From the NCBI GenBank assembly GCA_963662175.1, contig OY759225.1, positions 558,001 to 622,000 of the forward strand: DNA of 64,000 nt, written 5' to 3'. The translations under genes and the position numbers were made by a program. Origin of the DNA: Aradus depressus (Eukaryota; Arthropoda; Insecta; Hemiptera; Aradidae). Positions 10,540 to 46,351 of this stretch are shown here, piece after piece. A model generated the notes under the pieces. It was not told the origin of the DNA. It made no database searches and was given only the letters and a program-made list of their open reading frames with translations. Position 1 is the stretch's first letter; the number at the start of each line of letters is the position of its first letter.

Positions 10540-10797
10540 CTCCCGGGCCGACCTTTATACACTACTGACGTGAGCCCTACTGTGGGAATCCTAAACTTTG
10601 TCTATCCATGTTTAATTACCTAGGATACAGGTCTTTGAGTACCTGACATAACATCCTGATAGCTCGGGATTCTCACTCAACGACCTAGCCAAAGAACGGC
10701 GTGCTCCTAGATAAATAACCTACCAAAAGGCCTCGTTTCGAAACCTGTATTCTTGAGCACAGTAGTCAAGCACGCTATCTCTGTGCTACCGGGCCTC
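10540..10797 (-). mobile_element. Old diverged SINE copy
   Basis: Same family as the 7.2-kb SINE in reverse, with many substitutions: CCTACTGTGGGAATCCTAAA, then AGTACCTGACAT, then GGCGTGCTC, ending in a damaged head (TGTGCTACCGGGCC). Its age contrasts with the fresh copies. Confidence 0.7.
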
Positions 10798-10799
10798 CC

Positions 10800-11806
10800 T
10801 AATATGTGAATAAATATTCATCATAATAAAACCGTTACTCAACTATTAGGACAAGACAAGCAATAACAGGGAGAAAAATGAATACCCTTAATGGGACTTT
10901 ATGCAGCTTCTGCATATATGCACTTTTTTTCTGCAACTCATTTGCAAATTGTGTATTTTACCCAGGGGTTAATCTATTTTTTGAGAAAAAAAAAAGTGTA
11001 GATAGTACTGATTGATTAATAGATTTAATATAAAGTTCTAACGGGATTATAAGAACCTGTTGGAACCGACCGGATCAGTCAATAGAGGGCTTCACAGAGC
11101 ACTCACCCACACACCAAATAACCGCTGAAGGAATATAAGATCTAGGTCGACCTTGTCCACTTCAAAATAACCCACAAGGGCGGCACCTCTTCCGCGAAGT
11201 CCGCCAAAGGGAAAGGGCAGATGAGAGGAGGGGAGCTCAACTCATATGCCCCAATAAGGGTAATTACGTAACGCTGGAAGGGGGGGGGGGGGGGGGGGGT
11301 GAGGGTTCATCGCAGCGTTATGAAGCGTTACAAGGGGGTCGGGGGGTGGCAATTTTGACGTTACGTAACGCTAGTTCGATTAAAATTTTGGTAAAATAAA
11401 GTTTCATTTTCAGATAATTTTTCGAGAAATACTACCTATAGCTTTTTGATATTTTGCCACATTTTAGTGATCTGATAAAAAAATGAAACTACCAAAAAAA
11501 CAAATTTTAAAATAAAAATACACAAATATGTAACCTGATCATAAAATACTCAAATTTCTTATGCTGATTTATAAAACCATTCAAATTTCGCGGATGTTTT
11601 GAATAGGTTTTTTTTTGGTGACATCCATAACAACAATAGTGACTTGGTTTGTTTATTTATAGTTCATTCGAATCAGTTCACAAGTTTACAAGACAACAAT
11701 GAACGCTCGATTACGACAGTAGTCAACTTGCAACAGCACAACAGAAAGAAACTTGCGAGAGTATCTTCTAAGTTGAGGAACGCGGACATATTGTTGAAAC
11801 TTGCAA
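10800..11806. other. Unassigned sequence with a 20-nt G run
   Basis: No gene seen. A run of 20 G lies at 11280-11299, and the flanks are G-rich with the motif GTTACGTAACGCT nearby. Homopolymer length here may be unreliable. Confidence 0.45.
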
Positions 11807-13375
11807 TCTATATAATAAAAATGAGTGCTAAATTTTGCTAAGCGCAAAACTCGAGAACGGCTGGACCAATTCGGCTAAATTTTTTTTTCAAATATTCGTT
11901 GAAGTCTGAGGAAGGTTCTTATGAAGAGTTCTTAGCTGTTAATTCTAGGGATGGCGATCTGAGATAGATTAATGAATCGATCAAGTGAATCGATCTCAGA
12001 CACCCTAAAATCATTTACTTACCGTTTCATTTTATTCAGTTTTTAGTGCATGTTATTTTCTTGGCTGAATAAAATGTAATTACAACTCTTACTGTTTCGT
12101 TTTATTCAGTTTTTAGTGCGTGTTATCAGTTTTTAGTGCGTTTTATTTTCTTGATTGTTTTTAAATCTTCGCTTCTGGCAAATTCCTCGATTTATCTTTG
12201 GTTGTCATCTTTGTCATTTACTTACTGTTCCGTTTTATTCAGTTTTTACATATCTACATCTATATAATAAAAATGATTGGCTAAATTTTGCACGGGAGGG
12301 GGGGTTGTGGAGGTAGGCCTTAGTATAAAGAAACCGGTAACTCATTAACTAATAGTCGGATTGTCATGGAATTTCACATGTAGTATTCTAAAAAGCCAAA
12401 TTTAAAAAAAGGATGTGTGAAGTCTCAAAAATTGAAAGGGGGGGGGGGGGGGGGGGCTAGGCCTAATATAAAGATAGTGATAGGTCTTTAACGGATGATC
12501 CGATTGACATGAAATTTCACATGTAGTATTCTTAAAGGCCAAATTGAAAAATACGGTACGTGACATCTCAAAATTTTGAACGGGATGGGGGGTTGTGGGG
12601 GTAGGCGTAAATATAAAGATACTGATAGGTCATTAACAGATGATCGGATTGTCATGGAATTTCACATGTTCACATTCTTAAAGCCTGAATTAAAAAATAG
12701 GGTGTGTGGAATCTCAACATTTTGAAAGGGAGGGGGGTTTTGGGGGTAGGCCTTAGCATAAAATAGTTGTAGCTCATTAACGAATGGTCGGATTGTCATG
12801 GAATTTCACATGTAGTATTCTTAAAAGACAAAAACAAAAAAAGGATATGTGACGTCTCAAAATTGTCAACGGGAGGGGGGTATGGGGGGGCAAGCATATA
12901 CCTAAATGGTAGTTTCAAAAGCAATATTTAAAAATTGGCTGTGACTCTTTTGGACGGGAGGGGCGGGGGTCCATTAATGCTGAATGAATCTCACATGGAG
13001 CTTTCTTAAAGATGGGAAATAGCCCTAATTTTAATAGGGTGGGTTTCCTTAGCATGTATTACCTTGAAGATGCACCGTTGCACGGTAAATAATAGCTCTC
13101 ACCAGCGTTCTTAAGCACAAAATACCTAGGGCATCCGCTGTTGCAAGGCACATACTAGCTGCGGTGCCCTGCGTTCCTAACTACGTACTATCGTGTTGCC
13201 CAGCGGTCCTAAGAACTTAATAGCTGGTTGCAAGGAGTTGCAAGGCGCATACTATCTAAGGTGCCCGGTGTTCTTAAGTAGGAACTTGCTGTGGTTCCAA
13301 GTAAAAAAAATAAATAAAAAAAAAATCCAGTCCAATAATAGCTTTTGACACAACGACGTCTGTCGGGTGAGCTAC
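11807..13375 (+). mobile_element. Non-autonomous Helitron A
   Basis: It starts with TCTATATAATAAAAATG after an A, a Helitron 5' end. The body is close to Helitron B at 20268-22241: the phrase CTCGAGAACGGCTGGACCAA, CAGTTTTTAGTGC repeats, then four to five imperfect ~180-bp units containing GGAATTTCACATGTAGTATT. A second internal 5' terminus lies at 12259. At the 3' side B ends GTCAGCTAG, while A reads GTGAGCTACC, so the CTAG terminus is lost. No Rep/helicase is encoded. Confidence 0.8.
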
Positions 13376-15190
13376 CCGGATATCTGAATCCTACACAAAA
13401 ATTGAAATAAAAATGTTTTTCGAAAAAAGTCGGGCTAAATACCATTCTTCAAATTTCCTGCTTTTTAACGGTTTATAGATTTACTATTTGTTAAAACTGA
13501 TAGACAGATTAAGATATATCGGGAAAGTCCCATCCGAAGGACGACGTGCTCAAGGTTTTTCGAACCTAAGTGAAATTTTAGCTACCTAGGGTTAGTTACA
13601 TAACATAGTACTCATTATCGAGCACCTGACATACAAAAAGGCCCTCAATCTAGCTTAAAGCCCAATCCGAAGGACGACGTGCTCAAATTTATTTTTATCA
13701 TCCCGATTAAAACATCTGAGCTAAGTGACTTGGCTAGATTTCTAAATGGCGATCCTGAGCTCGGTAGACTCCATTCTTCACATTTCTAGCTTTTAAACGG
13801 TTTTTAGATTTAATATTTGTTAAAACTGATGAACAACCGGGATATCTGAATCCTACACAAAAATCGAAATAAAAATGTTTTTCGAAATAAGTAGGGCTAA
13901 ATACCATTCTTCAAATTCCCTGCTTTTTAACGGTTTATAGATTTAATATTTGTTAAAACTGATAGACAGATTCAGTTATATCGGGAAAGTCCCATCCGAA
14001 GGACGACGTGCTCAAGGTTTTTTGAACCTAAGTGAAATTTTAGCTACCTAGGTTTAGTTACATATCATACGACTGATTATCGAGCACCTGACATACAAAA
14101 AGGCCCTCGATCATAGCCTAAAGTCAAATCCGAAGGACGACGTGCTCAAATTTATTTTTATCTTCTCGATTAAAACATCTATCCTAAGTGCCTTGGCTAG
14201 ATTTCTAAGTGGCGATCCTGAGCTCGATAGACTCCATATGTGTGATAAAATAAGTTACCGTTTGGTTCCAACTAAAATTATCAAGGAAGAAATGTGGAAT
14301 ATAAGTGGGCTTTGAGGTACCGTTTTGACATATTTTCTGAAAAACAAATTAATACAGCTAGGTTGGTAGATAGGCAGCATCCAGAAACGAAGATGGTCAA
14401 CCAAAGAAAGATTCAGATGTATCGGGAAAGTCCCATCCGAAGGACGACGTGCTCAAATTTATTTTTATCTTCCCGATTAAAACATCTGACCTAAGTGACT
14501 TGGCTAGATTTCTAAATGGCGATCCTGAGCTCGGTAGACTCCATTCTTCAAATTTCTAGCTTTTAAACGGTTTTTAGGTTTAATATTTGTTAAAACTGAT
14601 GAACAACCCGGATATCTGAATCCTACACAAAAATTGAAATAATAATGTTTTTCGAAAAAAGTCGGGCTAAATACCATTCTTCAAATTTCCTGTTTTTTAA
14701 CGGTTTATGGATTTACTATTTGTTAAAACTGATAGACAGATTAAGATATATCGGGAAAGTCCCATCCGAAGGACGACGTGCTCAAGGTTTTTCGAACCTA
14801 AGTGAAATTTTAGCTACCTAGGTTTAGTTACATTACATACGACTCATTATCGAGCACCTGACATACAAAAAGGCCCTCAATCATAGCTTGGAGTCCAATC
14901 CGAAGGACGACGTGCTCAAGTTATTTTTAACGTAAATGTAATTTCAACTACCCAGGTTTAGATACATAACATACGAATCATTATCGAGTACCTGACATAC
15001 AAAAAGGCCCTCGATCATAGCTTAAAGCCCAATCCGAAGGACGACGTGCCCAAGTTTATTTTTATCTTCCCGATTAAAACATCTGAGCTAAGTGACTTGG
15101 CTAGATTTCTAAATGGCGATCCTGAGCTCGGTAGACTCCATTCTTCAAATTTCTAGCTTTTAAACGGTTTTTAGATTTAAGATAATGTTT
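13376..15190 (+). repeat. Irregular tandem array of ~330-460-bp SINE-like units
   Basis: At least four units share the phrase ATCGGGAAAGTCCCATCC, followed by GAAGGACGACGTGCTCAA (near 13531, 13993, 14435 and 14766). They also share CGAGCACCTGACATAC and TTCTAGCTTTTAAACGG. The phrases match the body of the local SINE read in reverse, so a SINE segment seems to have been amplified. The array lies between two Helitron 3' ends. Confidence 0.7.
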
Positions 15191-15199
15191 GTACCTTTT

Positions 15200-15746
15200 T
15201 CATGAAACATTTCACAATTAAAATCTGAGGCCATGAGATGAACAAACTGTGAGAGGAGTGTTGGGTGATGTCACGTAGTGTTGGGTGATGTCACGTACCC
15301 ATGTTTGAGCAGAACGTTTAAGGATGCTAGGAAATTTGCTAATTCAATGTTTTATTTAACGTTTTTGTGAACTTTTGTTTGTTTAAACACGTAAACAAAT
15401 TGTCTCAAGAAAATTTGGTTCAATTCATGGTTGAAGTCTATGTTTTAATCAACCTGGTGGTCACAAGCGTTCTCAAGTACGCACTGGCTAGGACGTCCAC
15501 TGATGCTAAGTATTCACTAGCTATGGTTTCCGCCGTTGAATGGCGCGTACTAGCCATGGTGCCCAGGGGTCCTAAAAACTTACTAGCTGGGATGTCTGCC
15601 GTTGAAGGACTATAAGCGTTATTCCGTATGAATAATTGAAAATTATAACATCTTGAATGTACTATTGAAGAATTGAAATGGATTCGAACGAGAGATATTA
15701 GGAGAAAAGTCAAAGTTCCCCGGGCAACGCCGGGTATTACTGCTAG
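15200..15746 (+). mobile_element. Helitron 3'-terminal segment
   Basis: It ends with CCCCGGGCAACGCCGGGTAT, a short hairpin, then TACTGCTAG and T: a good Helitron 3' terminus. Upstream, phrases such as GCGTACTAGCCATGGTGCCC match the same region of Helitron C at 32.7 kb. It may be a second Helitron whose 5' part is gone, or the true end used by Helitron A. Confidence 0.6.
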
Positions 15747-15759
15747 TAAATAAATAAAA

Positions 15760-15900
15760 CTTATTTTTGAAATATTGTCTATTCCACTAAAGATATAAAT
15801 ATATATAACTACCGGTTAGACCTGACGATGGTGTAAGGCCGAAACCGGAAGTTATATATATTTATATCTTTAGTGGAATAGACAATATTTCAAAAATAAG
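15760..15900. repeat. 141-bp foldback with hammerhead-like loop
   Basis: Arms 15760-15810 and 15850-15900 are perfect reverse complements (51 bp). After one mismatch a further CCGGTT/AACCGG pairs. The loop contains CCTGACGATGGTGTAAGG then CCGAAAC, which resembles the CUGANGA and GAAA boxes of a hammerhead ribozyme as found in Penelope-like element terminal repeats. Related single-arm copies lie at 32.4, 35.1, 35.6 and 42.8 kb. Ribozyme activity is only suggested. Confidence 0.65.
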
Positions 15901-16042
15901 TTTGTTTTATTTATTTATTGTGAGAGTATGCCTGTGATTTCCATGGAAAAACATATGTTAACTCCATGGGAAGATGAGTCTCAATTTTATTGTATTCGTT
16001 TTTGATTATGTATTTTACATATGTTCTCTGTAAATCATAATA

Positions 16043-16391
16043 GGTTTAGGTTTAGGTTTTATGACTCATGCCCGGGCTTTAACTACGAGGTCATATCGCC
16101 TACTACCAGAGCGCTCTTTCGTCACTCTGGTGGACATGAGCCCGACTCTACTGTGGGAGTCCTAAATTTTGCCTACCCTAAATTTTTTATTCATCTAGGG
16201 TAGGGGTCTTTAACGAGTACCTGACATCGTACAGGCTCGGGACCATCGCTTAACGTCCCATCCGAAGGACGGCGTGCTTAAGTTTATTTTACCTCCCAGA
16301 TAAAATAAACTAAGGGCCTCGGTCGGGCTACGAACCCACAACCTTGAGCTCAGAAGTCAAGCACGCATACCACTGAGCTACCGGCGCCCTC
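16043..16391 (-). mobile_element. tRNA-derived SINE, full-length copy 2
   Basis: Reverse copy of the 7.2-kb SINE with head at the right (CTGAGCTACCGGCGCC) and tail at the left (GGTTTAGGTTTAGG). A 13-bp target duplication GTAAATCATAATA lies at 16030-16042 and 16392-16404. Confidence 0.92.
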
Positions 16392-16404
16392 GTAAATCAT
16401 AATA

Positions 16405-16800
16405 TATTATTAATTTAATGAATATAACGACTCAAAATTTAGTATAAATATTTAGTACAGATATTTAGTATAGTTATTTAGTATAGATATTTATACAATA
16501 GATAGTTTACAGATAGTTTAGTATTCCTATTTATTGTATACTCCTAAATTGTTTTCTAAGAAACAATGGTGTACATTGTCGGCAAATTCTTAAAGTCGGT
16601 AACTTATTTTTCTTCGAGCTATAGAGGTAATTAGTTTCAAATAATCGAGTTGTAAAGGTTGTACAATAAAACAATGCTATGTTCGAGATACACAGGTCCA
16701 ATTTATTTTTTCGAGTTATAGAGGGAAAATATGTACCAAAATGGCTTGTAGGGACTCACTGACTATTTCGACTAATAGAGGGTTGAGATTTCGAGTAATG
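16405..16800. other. A/T-rich stretch, nothing assigned
   Basis: Short TTTAGTATAGATA-like direct repeats near 16437-16500; otherwise nothing recognisable. Confidence 0.4.
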
Positions 16801-16815
16801 GAGTTTTTGGGGCTT

Positions 16816-17056
16816 GGAACGAGACCAAGTCCCTCGTTTCCCATTTCTGCTGATGTTTTGGATAGTTGGAACGAGACTAAGTCCCTCGTTTCCCATTTCT
16901 GCTGATGTTTTGGATAGTTGGAACGAGACTAAGTCCCTCGTTTCCCATTTCTGCTGATGTTTTGGATAGTTGGAACGAGACCAAGTCCCTCGTTTCCCAT
17001 TTCTGCTGATGTTTTGGATAGTTGGAACGAGACCAAGTCCCTCGTTTCCCATTTCT
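16816..17056. repeat. 52-bp minisatellite, about five units
   Basis: Units start with GGAACGAGAC at 16816, 16868, 16920, 16972 and 17024, an exact 52-bp spacing. Units differ at a single C/T site. Open frames across it on both strands are repeat artefacts. Confidence 0.92.
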
Positions 17057-17526
17057 GCTCATATCATTTGTTTCCACATGTTGAGTTTTCACCAAAATTT
17101 CATTTGTTCCGGATCTGTAATTTCAAAATGGAAAAAATCCTGTCTAACTGTGTTGTGAATGTGTGTGTATGTGTGTCTGTTTCTCTGGTAGCTCCTAATA
17201 GAATGAATATAACGACACATTTTTATGTATATATCCAAAACTCCATTATTGTATCGATACACTTTTTTTAAATGTAAACCAGAAAGGAAAATTGATAGGT
17301 GTCGTGTCCCATAAGAAGTAATGAGCCGATTCGGCTTAAGGGGAGGGAGGGACCAAGAAAAGGAGTTTATAGTCAAATATCCGAATAATTGTCTATATAA
17401 TGATGTATCGACACAAAATTTATATCTGGATCCAGAACTCACTGAAACAAACCGGCCGAAGAAAGTGGGTAACGGAGGGGGCTTAACTTGAAAACCCATC
17501 TATCGATTTAACGATCATACCATTAT

Positions 17527-18005
17527 ACTTCCACAGCTGCACGAAGTATAGGGGAGGTTATGTAATCGGCCAGAAATTCGATGTTGTTTTCTCCGAAATT
17601 TCATGTTCCCCTGATCACAATGTTTGTGTCTACTCGAAAACTCTCGATAGAACTAATGTATCGACGCGAAATTGTATGTGTGCTTCCGGAACCCTCTAAG
17701 GACGACACATATTAATTTTCAGCGGAATCAGCCGAAGGGGAGGGGTGGATGAGAGGGGGCTCAACTGAAAATCCCAATGACAATGGCATCTATTAATTTT
17801 CCACAAAATCGGGCGAATGTAAGGAGGATAAGAGAAGGGGGGCTGACTTAAATACCCTAATAACTGCCACTGTAACGAACGCATCGACACAAAACTTAGG
17901 ACTAAACACTATGTAAGTGAAGTATTGACTTTTAGCGCTAACGATTGATTGGCTTTGGATGGAGAGCGAATGTTTAATTGATTAATTTTTGCTCGTGAAG
18001 TATAT
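17527..18005 (-). repeat. Dispersed stem-loop repeat family, near-complete copy
   Basis: It carries ACGAAGTATAGGGGAGGTTA at the stem-loop end, then AATTCGATG, CGACGCGAAATT, AAATCGGGCG and, at the right, AATTGATTAATTTTTGCTC. It ends about 40 bp before the first recognised MFS exon. Confidence 0.6.
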
Positions 18006-18041
18006 TGGCGATAACTCACCGGCGATTTTTTTTCGTTGCAG

Positions 18042-42454
<24,413 letters not shown>

Positions 42455-42719
42455 TCCACTTCACCTTGTGCTTCTTGTATTGTGTGTAGCAGTCTGCATT
42501 GTCTATGGCAGTGCCTTGCAATCATGAAAACTCACTTGTAAAAAAACGTAACTGCGTGTCTCTCTCGCTGTAAATATATAATTATAAATATATTTTTATT
42601 TTATTTTTCGGGGCATTTAATATTTACATTTTCTATATTTAAAAATTGTTATAATTTGACAATTACTAATTGAAGGGTTCATAGCAAAAACCGGATAAGT
42701 CCAAGACAAATGACAACAG

Positions 42720-42860
42720 TTTATTCGTATTGTTAGTAGTGTCAACAAACTGGGACTTGGTTCTCTACTCCAAGATTCACTACCCGAGGATGGCAGTTAA
42801 TTACCGAAACTAGTTGTGGTATAAATAAAATATATTGTTAGACTGATTACCTCTTTATAA
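42720..42860 (+). repeat. Hammerhead-like motif element, 3' of MFS gene
   Basis: It has CTACCCGAGGATGGCAG then TTAATTACCGAAACTAG and an ATAAATAAAATATATTG end. It is the pattern often seen at Penelope-type element ends; here it lies about 270 bp after the MFS stop codon. Confidence 0.45.
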
Positions 42861-44102
42861 CTTATTTAAATCTTTTATTAGTTTTCCGTCTAATTAATTC
42901 TTATACGTCTTAAGTTTTGTTCATTTTTTTTTTTTTTTTTACTTAAGACGACGCTTTACCAGAGCAGTTAAATTCATGAACTATTATGAGTAAATTGTCT
43001 ACATTCTTTAAATTTATGTTTGTGATCTCGAATAAAAAATTGCCTTGGAAGCCAAATGAAAGTAATTAAACTGGGGGGAGTACAATTTTTTAAAACATAA
43101 TCTCCCTTTTTGTGTTGTATTTGGAAGAACTGAATCCAATCCTCTCTTACAGAGCACTGAGGGCTCTAGCCAGGTAGGGATTGGAGATGCCTGTTGGTAA
43201 CAGTGCCATATCTGCACCAAATGTGGACCCCTCAGGGTGCATTGTTGTATAGGGGTACCACTTTATCTGTTGCCAGGTCTGGTTCCGTATAATAAAGTCC
43301 TCTTTAGGAAGTTTGATAGTGCCTCGGATAGGGCTCTACAACTCTGGCGCCTCATTCTAACTTTTATCCAGCAGATAGTAATTTGCTTCTTTATTTCCTG
43401 AATTTTAACTAAAGCACACAAGACGTTGTTAGTAAAATTAAGCGAATAGGTGAGGTAGAGAAAAAAACATTATTTTATCTATACTTTTGTGAATGTCGGT
43501 TGAATGAAAAATGATGTAAAAAATATAAATTGAGGATAAACCACAACATGCCAAACATTAATTTCTATCAAAAAAGAACGTTAGCCCATTTGCGAGATCC
43601 CAATGAGGATATCGGCGTGGTAACCGCAATACGCCGTATGTCAATTTTACCTCACTTTACAAGAGAGGCGAAAAACGTTTCTCTCCACACCACCTCACCG
43701 CACTGCTCTCACGATTTCGTTAACAAAGAGTGAATTCCATTTAATGCTTCTATGACGATTTTATTTCTAATTGCGTCTTACGCCAACTTGTTTGATATAC
43801 GACCATTTGCTTCTTAATATTGGCTAATTTCTTTAACATACGGCCTATCACCTAGTCGCTAAACTTTTAAGTAAAATAATAAAAATGAATAGAAACAGCA
43901 TTGAATAAGAAAAGTTTATTATTGATTTTTATGAACATGAAAAATATAAAAATAATATTAAAAATGTTTTACAAACGTGAAAAAATATTTAAAAGTTAAA
44001 CATTTTTACAGTAAAAACGTAATTAAAAAAATGATTTCAGAGTTAACTTTACAGAACAATAAACAACAACAAACTGACAAAACGACTAACCTATATATGA
44101 AT
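42861..44102. other. Intergenic, nothing assigned
   Basis: Includes a GC-richer patch at 43080-43370 without a coding frame, and A/T-rich DNA up to the TIR transposon. Confidence 0.4.
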
Positions 44103-45680
44103 GGGTGATTGGAAAAAGGATAACATTCCTTCGAACCTTGTTTTTGGAAAATCAGAAAAAACTGTTTTGCGGCGAAGCTACTAGTTTTACTAAAACTTTT
44201 CTATTGGCCAATTGTGTACTTTGACAAGTTATATTTAGTGCCAAAGTACTAACGGTCCATGCCTATTAGGTAAGTAGTTATTGATATTTGAAAGTACAAA
44301 AATCTTATCCTTTTTCCACTCAAAATCGAAAATGTGAGTAAAACAAAATAAAAAAAGGCATTTATATAGAACTAATTTTTATTTAAGAAACAAACTTGAC
44401 AAAAACTTGCATGCAATAACATTTATATGCTTTTCAGTCTTCTGGATCACTGTTCTCTCTATTTGTTGTAGGATTTGTGAGTATATCATCATAGAAGGCC
44501 CTGTAGTCTTCTGGTATATAATGTTTTATTTTGGAAACATCTTCTAGCTTCTTGGAGTTAATAGGAAGTTTGCCATTGTATGCTTTTGAAGTGGGAAGGT
44601 CCACATTGTCTTGTTTTTTTCATATTAAAAAGACCATAGGTAAAACCATCAATGAATTCAGACGCCTTGATTATAGCCTTTCATTGTTTGGTTATATGTT
44701 AAATGCCTGTATTTGCTTATGGTAAATGACTGTTTTTTTTCAACATCTTTGGCCGTCTTTTTAAAATATTTTGGCCACCAACTTTTGAAATCCAGAATAT
44801 CGGTATTTGTTAGCCGCTTTACTTGGAACTTATTGTTTTTTTTCTTAGAATACGTAATGATTTCGTTGTATTGATCAGGAGAATAAATCCTATCGAATTT
44901 CTTTAACGAGCGTTTAATAACTGAGAAGTTTCTGTCACAATGCAAAAAACTATGGCCTCGGATTGGAAAATATTGATGAATTTCTTGAAATCTACCATTC
45001 ATGGTCAGTGCTGTAAACAATGTGGTTAAAGTGTGATTGCGGTTTTGTCCTGCGCATGCGTCACTAAAGACATGTAAGATTTTTACTTCTGCAGGGATAT
45101 GTTGGGTAATGAAGTCCAAAACCGACGTACTGACTTCACTGGGGCCTCGTTGAGCATCTCCCTCTATGTATGTGTAGAACATCGATATATCGTTGCCAAG
45201 GCTATGGACATTAAAAACGTAATACCAAAGTTTGCATAGATAAAACATTTCCTGAACTGGCATTAAAGGAAGGGGAAGGTTTTGCATATAATCAAAGACT
45301 ATTGCTCCAACGTCATTTCTCGCGTTACAGGTCTCTTTGATTTCTAGGAGTTTTTTTATAAAATTTAGATGCTCGTCTTTTATGAACCATAAGTTCCGCC
45401 ACTGCGCATCTTTTTGCGGTTTCATTAAGAACTGTTGACTTCATTTTTCCATTTAAATCTTCACAAGTCGAGCAAACGTCTACTTACATTGCGTGGATAA
45501 ACGATAACATTCCCTAATATTATCCTTTTTCCAGTCAACAACATTGTTTCAACAATGTTTTTACATTAAGCCGGCCGGGGATTTTATCGTTTTTTCGCTC
45601 AGCGGATAGAAGATAGAAGTATTCATAAAATGGCCTTAGTTCGCCATATTTCTGGAATGTTATCCTTTTTCCAATCACCC
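44103..45680 (-). mobile_element. TIR DNA transposon with DUF7869-like protein relic
   Basis: The 27-bp ends GGGTGATTGGAAAAAGGATA... (44103-44129) and their exact complement (45654-45680) enclose a broken gene. The complementarity runs about 10 bp further into ATATATGAAT on both sides, so the true TIR may be 37 bp. Adjacent target duplications are not clear. At 1.58 kb it is probably shorter than a full element. Confidence 0.75.
44434..45480 (-). pseudogene. DUF7869-like (RNase-H-fold type) transposon protein, frameshifted
   Basis: The main open part (about 255 codons, 44658-45425) reads GAIVFDYMQNLPLPLMPVQE, FSDACAGQNRNHTLTTLFTA, then FPIRGHSFLHCDRNFSVIKR. The three acidic positions (FDYMQ, FSDAC, CDRNF) lie where an RNase-H-like active site would be. 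An N-terminal piece in another frame (AELMVHKRRASKFYK) and a C-terminal piece in a third (LPINSKKLEDVSKIKHYIPE, then EDYRAFYDD and a stop at 44434-44436) show at least two frameshifts. Proteins with this layout are very common in arthropod genomes and carry a DUF7869-type domain. Their role in transposition is inferred from the terminal repeats here. Confidence 0.72.
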
Positions 45681-45689
45681 ATTCATATA

Positions 45690-45778
45690 TGATGAAAGCG
45701 ACTAACCTATATATATATGTGTGTGTATATATATATTATATATATACATATATATATATAGGTTAGTCGCTTTCATCA
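45690..45778. repeat. Second TA-centred palindrome (29-bp arms)
   Basis: TGATGAAAGCGACTAACCTA at 45690 is mirrored by TAGGTTAGTCGCTTTCATCA ending at 45778. The middle is alternating AT/GT. It adjoins the TIR transposon, and its GACTAACCTATATAT also occurs at the transposon's other side (44086-44098). Confidence 0.88.
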
Positions 45779-46351
45779 ATATGCATGTGATACCAGTGGG
45801 AGGAAGTTGTTTCTGTTGTAGGGAAGAAAACTCAGAATTTGACCAAAGTTTCAAAAACTATTCATTTCCTTCTTCAAAGACTAATAGAATATAACGAACA
45901 AATTATGTGGTTATTCATTATGGACAATACAGTGACAACGAAAACATACATAATAGAGAACAAAAAATAAATAAATAAAAAATATTTTTTCAAAATTCTT
46001 TAAATAAAAATTGAACTAACAATAAATCAGAATATTACATATCTATAAAAGAAGAATTACCTAGACTAGACTTGATGTGTGTTGTGGTAGTGTCTGTGTC
46101 TGATAGTGAATTGGAAGGGTTTAAGTAAAAGAAGTAGGATGGAGTGAGGTCTTTGTGTGAAATGTAAACAACTCTAGTCAACATTTACATTACCTATATG
46201 AAATTCAAATAGAAAATTATCTAAAAAAAATGAATAAAAATATATAAGATGAATTATTATTACAATCCTAAAATTGTATTAGGGTGAGTAATAAAAGATG
46301 TCCTTTTTCCATTTAAAGTTTAGTGTTTTATTAAGAAAGAACTAACTAACA

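Noticed and set aside
16756..17271. Overlapping open frames on both strands with a 17-residue-like repeat
   Set aside because: They read through a 52-bp DNA minisatellite; no splice or start support.
43530..43733. Possible small gene downstream of the MFS gene
   Set aside because: 67 codons, no motif, no splice context, no repeat of it elsewhere.
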